A stretch of DNA of 64,000 nucleotides from Todiramphus chloris collaris (GCA_025345505.1 JANVCC010000077.1:10161163-10225162), one strand, 5' to 3'. Counted from the first letter of the stretch, positions 23,269 through 36,770 are shown. Numbers and translations are program-made. The notes: generated from the letters alone by a model not told the origin.

Positions 23269-25319
23269 TTATCTTCCCTGCTCTGGCACACTTACTTCAT
23301 TGCTTGCTTAAAATAAGTAGGTTTGTATGGATGAACACAGCAAGATCCTCTCTAGAAAACATGTAACTACTAGTTGCTGTAAATAACAAAAGTCTAAAAG
23401 GGTTAAAAGATGTTTATGTTATCAAGCAATAGAGTATGGTATCGCTTTCTGCTGTTGTTTAGTATGGCAAGGAGGCTAGAGTGGGAATAAAAAATAGGGT
23501 ATCACTGTATCTGGAGAATGCCTCATGCAGCAGGGTAGGTAACGGGTAGGAGTTAAATATGAGGAGCAGGAGTATAATTTGGAGATGTCCATCCATGGGT
23601 CTGGCCTTGATTCTGTTACCAAAATGATGCTATATGGCATACCTTGGAAATGCATATTTATTTCTAGCAATTATAGTCTTGATAACTAGTTCACCAGATA
23701 CCAGCATCTGTGTTTGGATGTGTCTCCTCCTAGCTAAACTCTGCTTATTTGGGCAAAAAGCATTCTCAAGATTACACCTAAATTAGTTTTCTGTCCAGTC
23801 CACTCCTTGGTTTTGGGGGAAGAAGAGAAAAATCTCTTGGTCTTTTTTTCCTTCTCTAGAGCAGTTATAAAGTCTCTGACCATCAGATTAGGAATCTCCT
23901 TGGTGTGAGTTGTCATCTCAGGCAGGTAAGGACTACAACAGCAGTTCTTAAAAGCAACAGCACCTTTGCTGTTGACTGGCTTGCTGGTTAAAACTTTATT
24001 TTCTCTTTAGCTCCACAATTAACTGTTGCACTCAGTGTGCTTTGTCGCCGTGTAGTGCATTACCATTGTATTACTTCGAAGGAGTTGCCTTCTCCACTGA
24101 TATCAAAGCTGATTATGCAGTTCATGCTTGCACCAGATTTGCTTGAGGAACCACTAATTAAATGAATGGAGTGTTTGTGGTGTGTCTTGCTGTGTCCCTA
24201 AAAAGAGAAAAGGAGACTGAAGAATATTATGCCTTTCTAGTGAAAGGACAGCTAGCTTCTCCTCCCCCTTTTCACTAAATACTTCAAACTAGTCAGTTGT
24301 AAAAATCTTCATTTTTATATTTTAAAAGTCATTCGTTTGAAAAATTAAAATTATTTATGTACTTCAGAGGGAAGAAATTATTGAATTTTGGTAGAATTGT
24401 TTGCTATCCTGTGATAATTTATATAAAATATTACTGCAGTACATGTAATTATAGTTGGGTATCTAAATTTGAACTGTTAATTATCTTTAGTTAGCAATTT
24501 CATGGAGGATAATCATATTTCCTTCAGTTGAAAGTGAACATTTTAAGTAACAGATGAGCTACAAGCCACAGGTTTTTGGCAGTAATTGCTGCTGTTCTCC
24601 TATTTTCAAGACAAATCTCTTAATTAACAGCTATATGGCAGAGTCTCTCTGAAATATTTTGTCCTCTTAAAGAAGAACCCAGGGAAATAAAGAATGGATT
24701 TCTTAGATATGCAAGGCAGAAAATAAAATCTCCTGTGGGGTCTATTGGCTTCTTAATTCAAACTGTAAGTATACTCAAGAATGATTGTGTTTAATGCATT
24801 TACCTCTTCTGTGACATATTTACCTCTCAGTACTCAACAACAAAGGCAGTTTGAATTCACGAGGGGCTCGTGAGATGAACTCTTTAAAGTTTAGTTTTCC
24901 AGTTCTCATAATAAATCAATGCTTGGTAGCCTCTTTGTGGTTCAGGTTATGCGTATGTCTCAATCATACCTCCAAAGGATTTTCTATTTTTCCTGAATTT
25001 AAAAGAAATGTGGGATTTTTATACATGATATCATGTCAGTGTGAAACAGTGATTCCTCGGTGGTATTTATCCTACCTATCAAACCATGTCTTGTGCATTA
25101 TCTTCTACATTCTAACATATAACACAGTAATATTTCTCTTTTTTTTTCTTTCTTTCTTTATGGTACTATGTAGTAATAACTTCTTTTTTTTTCCTTCTCT
25201 CTGCATCATTAGTCCCAGTTCTACTGTGTATTCCAGACTAGACAGCAGCTTTATTTTTGCCCTCTTCAGAGGTTCTAGACTGAGTTGGAGATGAAAATAC
25301 CCACTTTCTAGTCCCTAAG

Positions 25320-25360
25320 TCTCTCAAGACAGTTATTTAAAAACTTCTCTCAAGACAGTT
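25320..25360. repeat. 15-bp direct repeat, 26-bp period
   Basis: TCTCTCAAGACAGTT occurs at 25320-25334 and again at 25346-25360. It looks like a local duplication. Confidence 0.85.
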
Positions 25361-28300
25361 GCAAGCTCAGAGCCCATCACTGAATTCAGCGACAGTGTAA
25401 TGTCGCTGTGCACTTTCCCCTTGCTGTCCTAGTTCACTTTGCTACTTAAAATGTGGTTGAAGAAGGCTTCAGATTACTTGCTTCCCCCCACCCCCAGCCC
25501 CGATTACTCTTCTTTGCCTAACCCCCCAGTGATAAGTTCCTCTTGCAAATGGTGCATAGATCAGCTTCATTGCTCTGCACTTTGCAGCATAGCAAGAGTA
25601 AATAACGTTTTCCTATTCTTGCTGAGTCTCCCAGCATGAAAAGAAAAGCAGAGGTCTTCTATATAACCCTTACTGCTTTGGCTGTGCATAGTCTCAGGGT
25701 TTCCCTAGTTTCTTTTTGAAGCATTTAAGGGGATTATTTGCAGGCAATAATAACTCTGGTATAATCCATCAAGCTCCTTGACACTGCCTGCCATGCTGCG
25801 TCGTGTGTTTGACAGAAGAGTTCCCATCCTCAGCTGTAAAAAGTTTCTGTCCATCACAGTGCTCCTCAACGTGTCTTTGAACTGTGTTTTACATCCTAAT
25901 CTGTTTGCTTGTGCCAGTTCACTTTAAACAAAATTTAATTTAAATGCATATCCCTGAAAGACTGATACAAATGCTTGGCATGGTGAATAGCAGGACGAGT
26001 AGTTGAACAGGATGTGATTCGTTATCAAGGATAATACTGAAGCCATGTGTATGGCCAAAAAGGAAGCAGAAAGTTACCCTGATCCAATGTGTGAGACTGG
26101 ATGTATTCCAGTGATGAACTGGAAAGAAAAAAAATTACTCTTGACAGGGATTAATTGTAGTTGGATACCTCAAATACCCCAGTGACAATAACTTGTGTTA
26201 GAGTTGGACAGCTGATAATACAAAGCTTATGGCTAACTATTGTATTTATGCTAAGATCTAGCAAAAAGAGAAATTTATTCTCTGGTTACTGAGAATTGAC
26301 AGTGTAGTAGCTGTTTAATTAGAACTGGGCTGTTTGAATTAACCTGTCAGCACTTATCTCAGTTTCTGATACAAGTTCATTAGCTGGACCTAATTTCGCC
26401 AAGTGTAACTGAGAAGCATGGAGATCTTGACAGTGAATAAAAAGTAAAAAACATGGCTTGGAGAGAAGGATGTCTTTCTAGTCTGATACAGTTATATGAC
26501 TGGTGCTGAGTTTGTGAGGTGGTCTTGTAACTTACATTAATGCTAAGGCCACTTTGCTTAGTACATCAGTGCTGATGCCTTCTCTAAGCAATTCCAGAAT
26601 CTGAGTCCTTCTTGGCTTGTGTTTACCATGTCCTCAGAGAATGGGGATTTCTTCAAGGCTTCCATCACCAGAAGTGGCAAAGCAGCCTGTGGAACAGATT
26701 CACTTTTAGGACTTTTTGTAGATGGCATCGCTACCTGAACAAATCGGAACTTAGTTCTCATTTTTTTCAGCAGCAACAAGGTGCACCCTGAGACCACTTC
26801 AGATATTTCAGGTGTAATGAGGTGTCTTAAAAGGTGCATGAAAATAAAGTATGTCAGAAAAAACAAAACAGGTTCACTAGAATTCACTGTGACAGTCCTG
26901 CAAAAACAACTTAATGACTAGGTACTTCCTTTCTGGATAATACTAGGTCTATTTTTGTTCTAACGTGTCTGTCTCCAACAGCTCCTTTTTGTTTCCCAAG
27001 TCCCTGCATGCATTTGTATTTTGTGATGTGCTTTTCATGTTGTTTCTGCTGAACTGTCTTTCTTTGTGAAAAGAAATTAATAGAGCTAAGCCAAAGGGAG
27101 GGAGATTGACTGTCCCACTTGGGAAAAAAAACCCTAAAAATTTCTTTTGCCTGTGATAATAAGCTCAAAACATTCTCTGGGAATTGTACTTCTGTAAAAT
27201 CCTGTTTGAATTGAATTTCAGCATTAAAATTTATGCAGCCATTTGGTATCATACTTTTTCCTTCAGGAAAGATAAATATTTCATTCTTTGAACAGTGTGA
27301 AACTGAAAACATTCACCAGTAGCCCTAGCTAAAATTGCAGTAGGCCGCTGTGCAATTCCAGTGATGAATGGTATGTGTTTGCATTTGGAAAATACACAGT
27401 AATCACCACAAGTATAAAGCATTACAGACAAAGAGATGGATCATTTTCTCTGATTGTTACACAGGCCATTTAAATTGCTGGTTTGCAGTTTCATAATTTG
27501 TCGCCACTTAAATAAGTTGAGGATTTTTTTCTTCGGCTCAAAAACTGCTTAGGGTAAAGAAAACGCGTACTGTGTGCGTAGCAAAGCATCCATTAAAACT
27601 GGAGAGGCTGAAGACCCTTGTGAAGTCGTTACATTTCCAGAAAACACCCACAAAAGCAATTACATTTTTAATGAATAATTTATTCGGGGAGCTTCAGTTC
27701 AGATTCTTGTTCACAGTTTCTCACTTTATGCATTTCAACTCGGTAATCAGTTTGGTCCACACAGATGAGTTTTTTTAACTCACCTGCCTTAACTATATAT
27801 CACACTTGATGCTGTGATGGTCAGGTGATGAGATTGGCTGGTCCCTTCTGGCTGACAGGCTGTGAAATTTTGAACAGTCCTTACTCAGCAAGCGAAATAG
27901 TGGTGCTATCTGCAGAGAAAAGCCCCAGTACACTGTGAACTGGTCCAGCTTAAAGTGGGGCCTTCAACCTGATCGATCCCAGGTGTAACTGGTATTCAGT
28001 GGCCTCATTCTGAGAGGGGAAATAGGGAATTCATTTTGATGAGCAGGGAGAGATGAGCTTGTTCTCTACTGCCCTGCTGGCTTGGATCAGTCAGAACAGT
28101 CTCCGAATGGTTTATAGCCATCTTGTAAACAAAATCAGACACCTTTGACTGGCAGGTTTACATAACTGATAACTCTACATTATGAAAAAGTGAAATTGCT
28201 AGAACAGGTATAATAAGGACTAGAAAGTGATTTAATTTTTCACACAAGAATATTTATTCATGACTGAGAGGCTATCAAGGTACCATTAATATTGTTTAGA

Positions 28301-31300
28301 GAGTGTATAAGCATTCTTAAAGACTTTGAAATAAAACTATATAAATAGAGCAAAAAACATGTGAATTCCAGTGATTCCCTTAAAGAAATTCAAAACATGA
28401 GTAACAAGCACTATGAATTTCTACTCTCTTCAGAATATGTTCAGAAAGGTACAAAGACCTGCAAATCCAGGGGTTTTACTGGTGTTTCAATAGCCCCGTT
28501 GGCCCTAAAACAATTATCTGATGCTATCATCAGATCAGGAAATGAAAGTAAACAAGGACACAAATCAAATGTTGGTAACGTCTTTGCCTCACACTTCAAG
28601 TCTTTTATCCCCTTTAAGTTGGCTCATAGCACCTATTCCTGTAAGACTTAAATTTTCCCTTTTCTTTCAAAAATTTCCTTAGGTAGCTACACCAATTGTT
28701 TAAAATAACTCATTTCATTATACTGTGTTCGATTCATTTCTTTCTCCTCTTCCAACACTTAAAATCAATTAAATATTTGCATCTGGCATTTGCATCAACA
28801 TCTGTCTTGAGTTAACATTGTTCTAAACTAAATCAGGCTGATTTTCTTCATTTTCAATTGTGTTAATGTCTCCAAAGAGGGCTGGCTAGTACTTACCATT
28901 GTTCTTGCCTTCTTTATATAAACAGAATATCAATTTCTTATGATCTCGGAAGAAACGTGTTTAGCAGGAGTATTTTTGTAGATGAGGAGCTTTGCTGATT
29001 CTTTGGAATCTGTCGTCTTATGCAGAATGATAATTTTTATTATAAGACTAGGCAGCATGTAATATGTTAGGGCATGTGATGTTTTCATCTACGTGTGTTT
29101 TCATTGCCTTTGTGATACAGAGAGGTTTTGACTCTAGCCAGTGGAGAAAAAAATGCCCAAATATATTCTACTGATTGACCAATTCTTCAATGTAAGTTTC
29201 ACCTATAGGCCCAAGATTCCTGAAGAGTGAATTGTTTTTCTTAATGTTGACTGACAGCATCTTCAAAATACAGCCATCAAACAAAGTTGCCACACGGTGT
29301 GCACATCAATTGAGTTGTCTTGGAATATGTAGTTAATAATCAGTATTTGCACATACAAGAGCATTTCAATGTTAATTCTATCTTCTTTTTGCTGCTGACT
29401 CTGCACGCACTGGGATTAGTGGATCAAGCAACTCTTTCTGGAGCACATGCTCCAGGGCAAGGGAAGTCAGTCTTACAATGTTGTAATACAATATGTAATG
29501 TAAAGCTGATCTGCAGAATATTAGTTTTGTAGCCCCAAGCTAGAGCATCGTTATATTACTTCTTCATCTTACATTAAATCTAAGTTCCCCTGGAGGAGTG
29601 TTTGTGAGTCTCTTTTCTTCCTGACCTTTAGTTTAGAGGAATGCATCAACCATCTAAGGCAAAATCTACCTTTGTGTCTAGCGCAAGTATAGATTCTGCT
29701 GATCTTTCATATTCGTGCATGAACACATCCTTCTGGAAATGTGGCAGATCCTCAAACTACACAAATTCTGTTTTTTAAAATATCACAAGTTTTGCTCTAA
29801 GCCCATTTAGCTAAATCTGCTGCTGCTGTCCACCATGCTGACAATTGCTAGTAAAATTATCTGGCAAATGCTGAACACAAGCCTATGCAAACTGAATGCC
29901 TGCTCTGTAGTTTTGGGCAGTATTTCTGCAATCCTTCTAAATCGCTAAGCATTGTAGATTGCCTGTAAATGAAGCCACAAAGCACTTGATGTCTCTGCCT
30001 GGGAATACTATCTTCAGATTTCAGTTCATGTTCTTCTAGAAATCTAAAAAATAATGACCCAAGTTGGAAATGTGAAAATAAAACCAATTTTTGAGAGGAA
30101 GTATTTGAAAGTATTCATTCTAGAATTGCACTTGATACTGAATATCTCGGACAGATTAGTTTTGCTCACTCTGTTTATTCAACTGGAAGATGGAATGATG
30201 CAGATGAGTCCCGTCCTTGCAGTCTCAGGTAAGTTTATACATGTTTCTCGTTCTAAAGGTCTGCAGGACGGACAAATGTCAATGTGTGTTGCTAGCCATG
30301 AAAAAAACAAAGACCCTATAAAGACCTGCAGATCTTTGATACAAAAGACAATGCCACAAAAATTTAGTGCAAAGAGCACAAAAGAGAGCAGTGTTGTCTT
30401 TTGTTGTATTCCAGTGGCTAATCTATCAAGCGTGAGAGGCGCAAGAGAAAGTCTACACAGGAAAGAAGAAGAAATGTTTGCTTGTCATTTTAAGTGTGTC
30501 GGTCTACACTGAGTGCTAAGAATTGCAGAGGATGTTTGGAAAGGGAGTGAGGATATTCTAGGTTTCTGAGAGAGGTTTTCAGGCTCATAGATTTATTTTT
30601 TCTGGGGTGGCTATATCTTAGTGCTCTGACTATTGCACAGAAACAGGCTGTGAGATGCAGACATGCTACTCTTAGGAAAATACAGGCATTTCAGGAATAC
30701 CATGACATAGAAATGTCAGAATAAATTCTTTCTTCTTGTCCGATAGACAGTTAAAGGCAAAGCACATTTATATGACTTTCAAAGGTCTGTACACAAGAAA
30801 ATAACCCAGTCTGCAAGAAATCTTTTGTATGTTCAGGATTATTTGCTCTATTTTAAAGTTTGCCTCCCACTGTCTTCTGACAAGTAGGGAGTCAGCATTG
30901 GTTGAAAAAGCTTCTAGAAAACAATCTGTTTTGGTGTAGTGGTTTAATGTATAATCAGCATCCTGCCTTGCTCCACCACAGCCGATCTAAAGAAGTTATA
31001 TATTTGTGTGTTTCAAGATGAAATGCAAATCTTCAGTAATTGCACCCAAACATCTGTGTAGTGTAAACTTACGGAGCTGTTCTATTGTAGTGTCAGCTAA
31101 AATTGACCATCCCATAGATTTATCAGCAGAAGACAAAGTAATTATCACATCCAGCATTTGGGAACATGAGAAGGGAATTTGAAAAGCCCTAGCAGGAGAT
31201 TGGAAAAAATATGAGTGTCTGACACAGAACTGATGGTGATTTTACCATTAAATTCACCGATAGCAGAATCAGAACAGAATTATCTTATATGAATATGATC

Positions 31301-31364
31301 TATTACCTCCCCTAGAGGTGCCTAGATATCACAAGGGTAAAAAATGTACAGGTAGTCAGAAAAA

Positions 31365-31486
31365 GGATTTCAAATGTTTGGATTTCAAATGTTTATAATT
31401 TCAAATATTTATAAATATAATTTTTATAATTTCAAATATTTATAATTTTGCTATATGTGGTTTATGTGCTATATGTGGTTTATGTG
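31365..31486. repeat. AT-rich minisatellite (15-16 bp core) and 18-bp duplication
   Basis: TTCAAAT recurs at 31369, 31384, 31400 and 31431, spacings of 15, 16 and 31 (twice 15.5). The longer block TTATAATTTCAAATATTTAT is present twice, 31 bp apart. Directly after it CTATATGTGGTTTATGTG is repeated exactly (31451-31468 and 31469-31486). The array suggests replication slippage in a low-complexity patch. Confidence 0.93.
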
Positions 31487-31609
31487 CTTATGTTCTATTT
31501 TGATCTCTGCAGTCAGGAGCAAAATTGATTATGACATTTGTGGTGAAATTAGAAGATGTTTTTCACAGAGCTACCTATTCAGCTGCAGCACTAATTTTCC
31601 TACAGAAAA

Positions 31610-31740
31610 CAAAAACAGAAAAAAAGGGGGGGGGATGAGCAGCAACAAAACAACCCACCCGCAAACAAAAACTCACACACACAAAACAAACAAGCAAACA
31701 AAAAACCCAACAAATAATGTTACCTTTTTTTGGGTTTGTT
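31610..31740. repeat. A-rich and A/C-rich simple sequence with G9 run
   Basis: The stretch goes from an A-rich part through nine consecutive G (about 31626-31634) into an A/C-rich part (aacaaa, caaaca and cacacaca units), and ends in a T7-GGGTTTG-T6 stretch. Its two ends are roughly complementary. The open frame 31455-31781 runs through it and is low-complexity, so not a gene. Confidence 0.85.
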
Positions 31741-32699
31741 TTTTAAGAAAATTAACATGCATACTTAAAGAAATAAAATAAATCCATCCAGTATCTCTGT
31801 GAAAGGTGAACAGCTGCAAGAAGAAAGATGTTCAGTACAGAAACTTTGATGCCTGAGTTCTGTTGTCACTGCTAGTCGCGTGTGTTCTGTAGAAAAAAGT
31901 TAATGGTACCTAAAAATCTCATTTAACTGTAATTCAGCTACAGTACAAACTGAATCCTTTTCTGCTTTGAGCCTTAACTTTCTGGAATAGGTCTAAAATC
32001 AGGAAAGACGTGCTAAAGGTTAAGCATGAAAGAGCTTTTGTAACTCAAAAAATTTGCCTAAATATGTAATTTATTGTGCAAATAAAATCAGGGACTCTTC
32101 CCATAGCCAGTGTTTCCCCCAGAGGAAAAAGGTAAATTGCTAAAGGGAAAAAAAAAAAAAATCAATTACTATTGGATAGATGCGTGTCTAGAGGTATCCC
32201 AGTGTTTGCAGATATGTGAAAGCTGAGTACCTGTGAGAAGGAAGTCAATCTGCTTTGCAGTGTTCGCTGGCCTGCTCACCTGCACTGCTTCATAGAGAAC
32301 ACCTGGGGTGAAGGTATTGATGTTGTCAGTCTTGTGGGAGACCACCTTTCCCACCTTCAGCCCCCAAAGAGCTGTCTTTTTTAAAAGTTTGCAGGATCAT
32401 TATTGCTTTATTAAAAAAAAAAAAATCCAAGAAAATTCTCTACCTAGGCAATTTGGTGTATTACTTTAGAGTCCTAAGTTAGAACAACGTTCTATATATG
32501 GTTACCATTCAAATGATGAAACTGCATCAGTTTTTTGCAGTTTGGTCTTCTCACCTGGTCTTAGCTCTTAGTGTCACCCTAGAAAGTCCAAGGTCTTTGC
32601 AGTAGAAGGATATTGCTGTCAGATCTTAAAGGATCTTAAGGGATAGTATTGTACAGTGTTAATGACAAAATACTGTAATTATGTGGCTTTCTTTATCAG

Positions 32700-32870
32700 T
32701 TGCATTTTCAGGCCTTGGCTTTACCACCTTCTACTTAGCCGGAAAGTTGCACTGCTTCACGGAAAACGGCCGGGGGAAGAGCTGGCGGCTTTGTGCGGCA
32801 ATTCTCCCACTCTACTGTGCCATGATGATTGCCCTGTCACGTATGTGTGATTACAAACATCACTGGCAAG
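32700..32870 (+). CDS. PLPP4: PLPP4 coding exon with catalytic motif C3 (most), about residues 149-206
   Basis: This 171-bp exon has acceptor CTTTATCAG at 32691-32699 and donor GTGAGC at 32871. It enters and leaves in phase 1. It encodes the end of F149, then [18 protein letters not shown], an extramembrane ENGRGKSWR loop, [19 protein letters not shown] and CDYKHHWQ. Two membrane helices are visible, about 150-165 and 179-194. The third PAP2 signature SR-x5-H-x3-D starts at about S195-R196 with H202, the expected nucleophile that forms the phosphohistidine; its final Asp codon is split by the intron (G here, AT in the next exon). The length is a multiple of three and both ends are phase 1, so skipping it would keep the frame while removing most of C3. 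Confidence 0.98.
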
Positions 32871-35800
32871 GTGAGCCATGGAGGGACCTTCTTCTCTACA
32901 TTTTTTTCTTTTTTTTTTTTTTTTGTATTTATTTGGTTTTGTTCTTTCTTTCAATCATATGAGTTAAAACACAATAGCGTGCTATAGATTTTCCTTGCTC
33001 CTGGATTGATACTGAGGATTTCAATGTCTGAAAATACTTCAGGGGCGTTTGACCATTCTATATCATTATATAAACAATGTACACGATCATATTTGTATAC
33101 AGATCTACATCAGTGGGTTTTTTACATCATCATTTTTTACAGTTGTACATTAGAGCCCTAGCTGTAGGCTGGAGCTGGCCCATCAGAGTGGCCTAGTCCT
33201 TGCCTACTGGATTTCCAGCTACCCCTTATTGTACCTGTTGGGTACTTGAGTGACTGCTAATATCTAATTGCATGTACATTAGACTAAACTGAAGCATCTG
33301 TGTGTAGTTAGTCCTTGCAAAGACCCAGTGGTCATTTTGCCTACGTTCTGTTTTTCATCCAAATGAAAGTACATTGGGCATGAGGTGGGTTCTCAGCCCC
33401 TCTTTGAGAAGCACAGAAACATTGCGTATCAAGCTACGTAACATTGGTTGTAACAGATTCTGCCCACACTGAGAACCTTGCTGCAAAGCTTGTTTTCTAT
33501 TCTCTTTTTTGACCAAGATTGTCATTGCTTCCAAGGCGTCAATTCCATGCTTTTCAAACTCGGTTCCTACTTAAGGAACAGAAATACTCCATCTTCTCAT
33601 AACATCCTATTAAAAAAGAGTCTCTGTAGTTTTGGGCTACAGATATTTTGAGGATGATATTTTGTTGTACTGACTAGGTGCTGGTGTGATGGATTCAGTA
33701 TGGTACCATGCATGTGATGCCAATGACTATTCACGGAATTGCTAACTGAAAATAAATGCTGATTGTGTTCCATAGGGATGAGTAGGTCATTGCAGCAGCT
33801 TCCAGTGTCTTGCTTGATTGTAAAGTACATCCACAAAGCTAAAACATGCCAGACTATTTTACATCTTACCTTTGTGAGGAAAGGATAGTTACTGACAGAA
33901 TGGGAGGTGGATCTTAAGGCTCTACCAGCAGCATTTGGTATGTGGACGAATTGTAGAAAATGTCTGCTCTTGGATGAACCTGCGTCCCTAAAAGTCTACA
34001 TAAAATGAAAACCAGCATATTCTTAAGTGAAGCATCAACAGCCTGAAGGATGCTTAATCCTAATCTCTTTTTCATTTACTTATTATTTCTAGTGGAAACT
34101 TTGAATCTTCACATTATGTGAGCATTCTTGTGTGAGTGAGTATGTGATATAACTAGAGCAGATACCTTTCAGGAGGCTTCTTAGTGACGTTGAATTAACT
34201 AGCACTGACCTTCATAGCTTCCGGGCTATGATGCAGCATCCTCTCTTCCCTCACATAGGCACTTACAGAGTGCAATACCAGTCAGACCAGCTGCTTCTGT
34301 CACATCAAGACAAGTCTCAGAGTCATTTAAATTGCAGGTTGTGAGATATAACTAATTTATAAGGCTATGTTATTTATGAATTATCTCTATTACGAAGTTA
34401 TCATTCTGTTACTTCATTCTGTTAAATTAGAATTCTGTCAGGCTTTACCCTCCCATGCTGAGTCTTTCAGATGTGGACTTGGTGGAGAGTCTGGTAGGTT
34501 GGTGACCAGTGTCCACAGGTCAACTTACTGCTTTCTGTCAGCATCTACACTTTCACTGTCAGAAACTCCTACCATCTATTATTTCTTTTACCATTTCTTG
34601 ACCCTCTTTTTCACCACCTTTGTACCTGCCCTTCTTCACTCATGTCTCCTATGAAGTAAACCAACCTGTAATTACTTCTTCCCTATTTGTCCTGATATTC
34701 CTATCAGAAATACAAGACTTGGTATTTCCGGTACTGTTCTGTAGGTCATCTTGGCTTTATGTGGTATTGCTGCTACACTGCTGCTGGCCTACCCAAATAT
34801 ATTCCCCTCAGTGCTTATTTCAATTAACTGATTACAAGTCTGGGTGTCAGGTGTCCACCAAAGCTGCTCTATCACTCCCCTCCTCAGCTGGACAGGGAAG
34901 AGAAGACACAATGAAAGGCTCATGGGTCGAGATAAGGACAGGGAGAGATCACTCCCCAATTGCCATCTGTTTGTTCGTTTTATGCTGCATTCTGTTCTCC
35001 CACAGCTACTTAGCCTTCACATATTCTTGAAGGAGTCTCCTGGTTTCCTGCAGATGCCTTGTCTTGTTTCAAGGTTCATTACTCTTCTTAGCTCACCGAC
35101 ACTTGGAGTAAGAGAGAGCCTCCAGCACAGAGCTGCCGTGCCAGAGGTGCCTCACCAGGCTGGCAGGCAGGACAGACAGGAATCTCATGCTCAGTGTGTG
35201 ACACTTGGCTGGTTTGAACTCTCTGTTAAAGAGGGAGAGAACAGTGTGAATGGGAGCGTACACGTTTACTCTCAAGTTTGGAATACATGTTTACAACGTG
35301 TGCTTCCTCTGGCCGAGGATAAGAATTATTTATGTACAGAAACATGTGCTCTGAGGCAGATTATTATGGTGCGTTTTATATATGATAGAAGAAAACTATG
35401 CCCGAGGGATTATGGCTTTGTCATAATTTTATCATTGAAGTTTAAGGAGATGGAGCTGCAAGCTCATCTCTTCCCAACCTAAGAACAGTGCTGGCAGGCA
35501 TTATCCTGTGGGTGACATATGCTTTTACCTGAAAGAGCTGCATTCTCAAGGGAGTGAGAATAGGTCATTCTGTAATATACAGCACAAGAAGCCCAGCTCT
35601 CATCTTTTATGCTCAGTAGAGTCAAATAATTGTGCTAAATTACTTATGGTGGTTTTGTGATCGTGTCTTAACTGTGCTGTGGGGAATGAACAAGGACCAT
35701 CAGTGTAATGGCCAAGACTTAGCGTACTGTAGGTGAAAGAGGGAGTGGGGTATCCTTACATTAAAAAGCCATTGAGTAGGCTCAGGGTGTTAATATTATG

Positions 35801-36544
35801 AATACTTCATGAGCTCTCCAGCTTGGCTGGAGGATGTAGTTTTCAAGATCTAAGTGTTGGTGTTGGTGAATATTAAGATATTTCCTTATGAATCATGACT
35901 GCTTTTAAGTCCCTAGATTTCTGTATAGGATTATAACACTGAAAATGTTAATTTACTCATGAAGTAAGCAGAAGAAGGGAAAAAACCAAAACAAGTAAAG
36001 AGAAGTACTGAGACTGAAAGAATGTTCTTTTTCCTTTATGGGCAGAGGGAAAAAATAGAAAATAGCTAAAAGAGGAAGGTGTGGCTACCATGAGCTCAAA
36101 CAAAACACAGACTTGTTGTCTTCAAAAACAGGAGTCAAAATAGCTGCCTGTATGTTTGCACACTGCCCCCAGTCAAGGTCCATAAGCTAGAAGTTGTTGG
36201 CATAAATCGTGGAATGAATTTGTATTAATGTGGTGCCCAAACTGAAGCCCAGCCTTGCATAATTTGTGTATAAGTGTTTTGAAAGAAATTATCTAGGCAA
36301 GATTCTCAACAAGTTTTTGCAAATTTCTGATGCTGGAGTAGAATTCTATAGTGAAAATTCTTGGCCTCAGTTTCTTTTGTACCATGACAGTTTTATAGGG
36401 ACAGGCACAAAATCACTCAGCTTCCAGTGTGGGTAAGATTAAGTTTCTGTTTGCTTGCAAATACTGTGTACACACACAATCACCTCTCTAAAATCTTGAG
36501 TCTCTGTTATATGTGTTTGTGATAGATTTCTTACGTCCTTTTGC

Positions 36545-36770
36545 TTGTAGAGAGAGAACATAGGATTAGAAGGGATCTCCTAGGTCATTCAGTCTAGTCC
36601 TCTTCCTCAACAGACAACTGTGACTTATAATCACATTTCTTAAATTTATCCATCTCAATATTAAATTTTTCACGTTTTCTTGCCCTAGCTATTCCTGCTT
36701 AAAAGGCTTTTCAGAATCTCACTCCTCCAATGATTACAAGCGATTTATTACCCACTGAAAATTAAACCAC
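36545..36770 (-). mobile_element. Ancient CR1-like LINE fragment
   Basis: Near the left edge 'ggattagaagggatctccta', followed by 'ggtcattcagtctagtcc', corresponds to the reverse complement of a CR1 3' end. Further right 'cttaaatttatccatctcaa' and 'aaaaggcttttcagaatctc' continue as highly diverged element sequence. There is no coding potential. The right boundary is approximate. Confidence 0.55.

Larger units (their letters stand above)
8647..32699 (+). other. PLPP4: PLPP4 large intron (24 kb), phase 1
   Basis: This intron has donor GTAAGT at 8647 and acceptor CTTTATCAG ending at 32699. Recognisable content is a pyrimidine pentanucleotide tract (10344-10400), an A/T palindrome (10587-10613), paired small hairpins (13509-13556), an inverted repeat next to a CR1 end (22294-22322), two head-on CR1 elements (22322-23268), a minisatellite (31365-31486) and an A/C-rich simple stretch (31610-31740). 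The remainder, including 10.7-22.2 kb and 23.3-31.3 kb, is AT-rich unique-looking DNA. Open frames of up to about 150 codons there (for example 24851-25294 and 30054-30512) have no recognisable domain or codon pattern. Confidence 0.85.

Noticed and set aside
24851-25294. 147-codon + strand frame with hydrophobic Phe-rich stretch
   Set aside because: The Phe-rich part comes from T-rich low-complexity DNA, not from a membrane protein.
30054-30512. 152-codon + strand frame
   Set aside because: It lies inside the large intron and its translation resembles no family I know.
34844-35482. 212-codon + strand frame as a gene
   Set aside because: It lies in a PLPP4 intron, has no domain, signal or codon pattern, and may include a dispersed repeat. 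Length alone is not enough in 64 kb.
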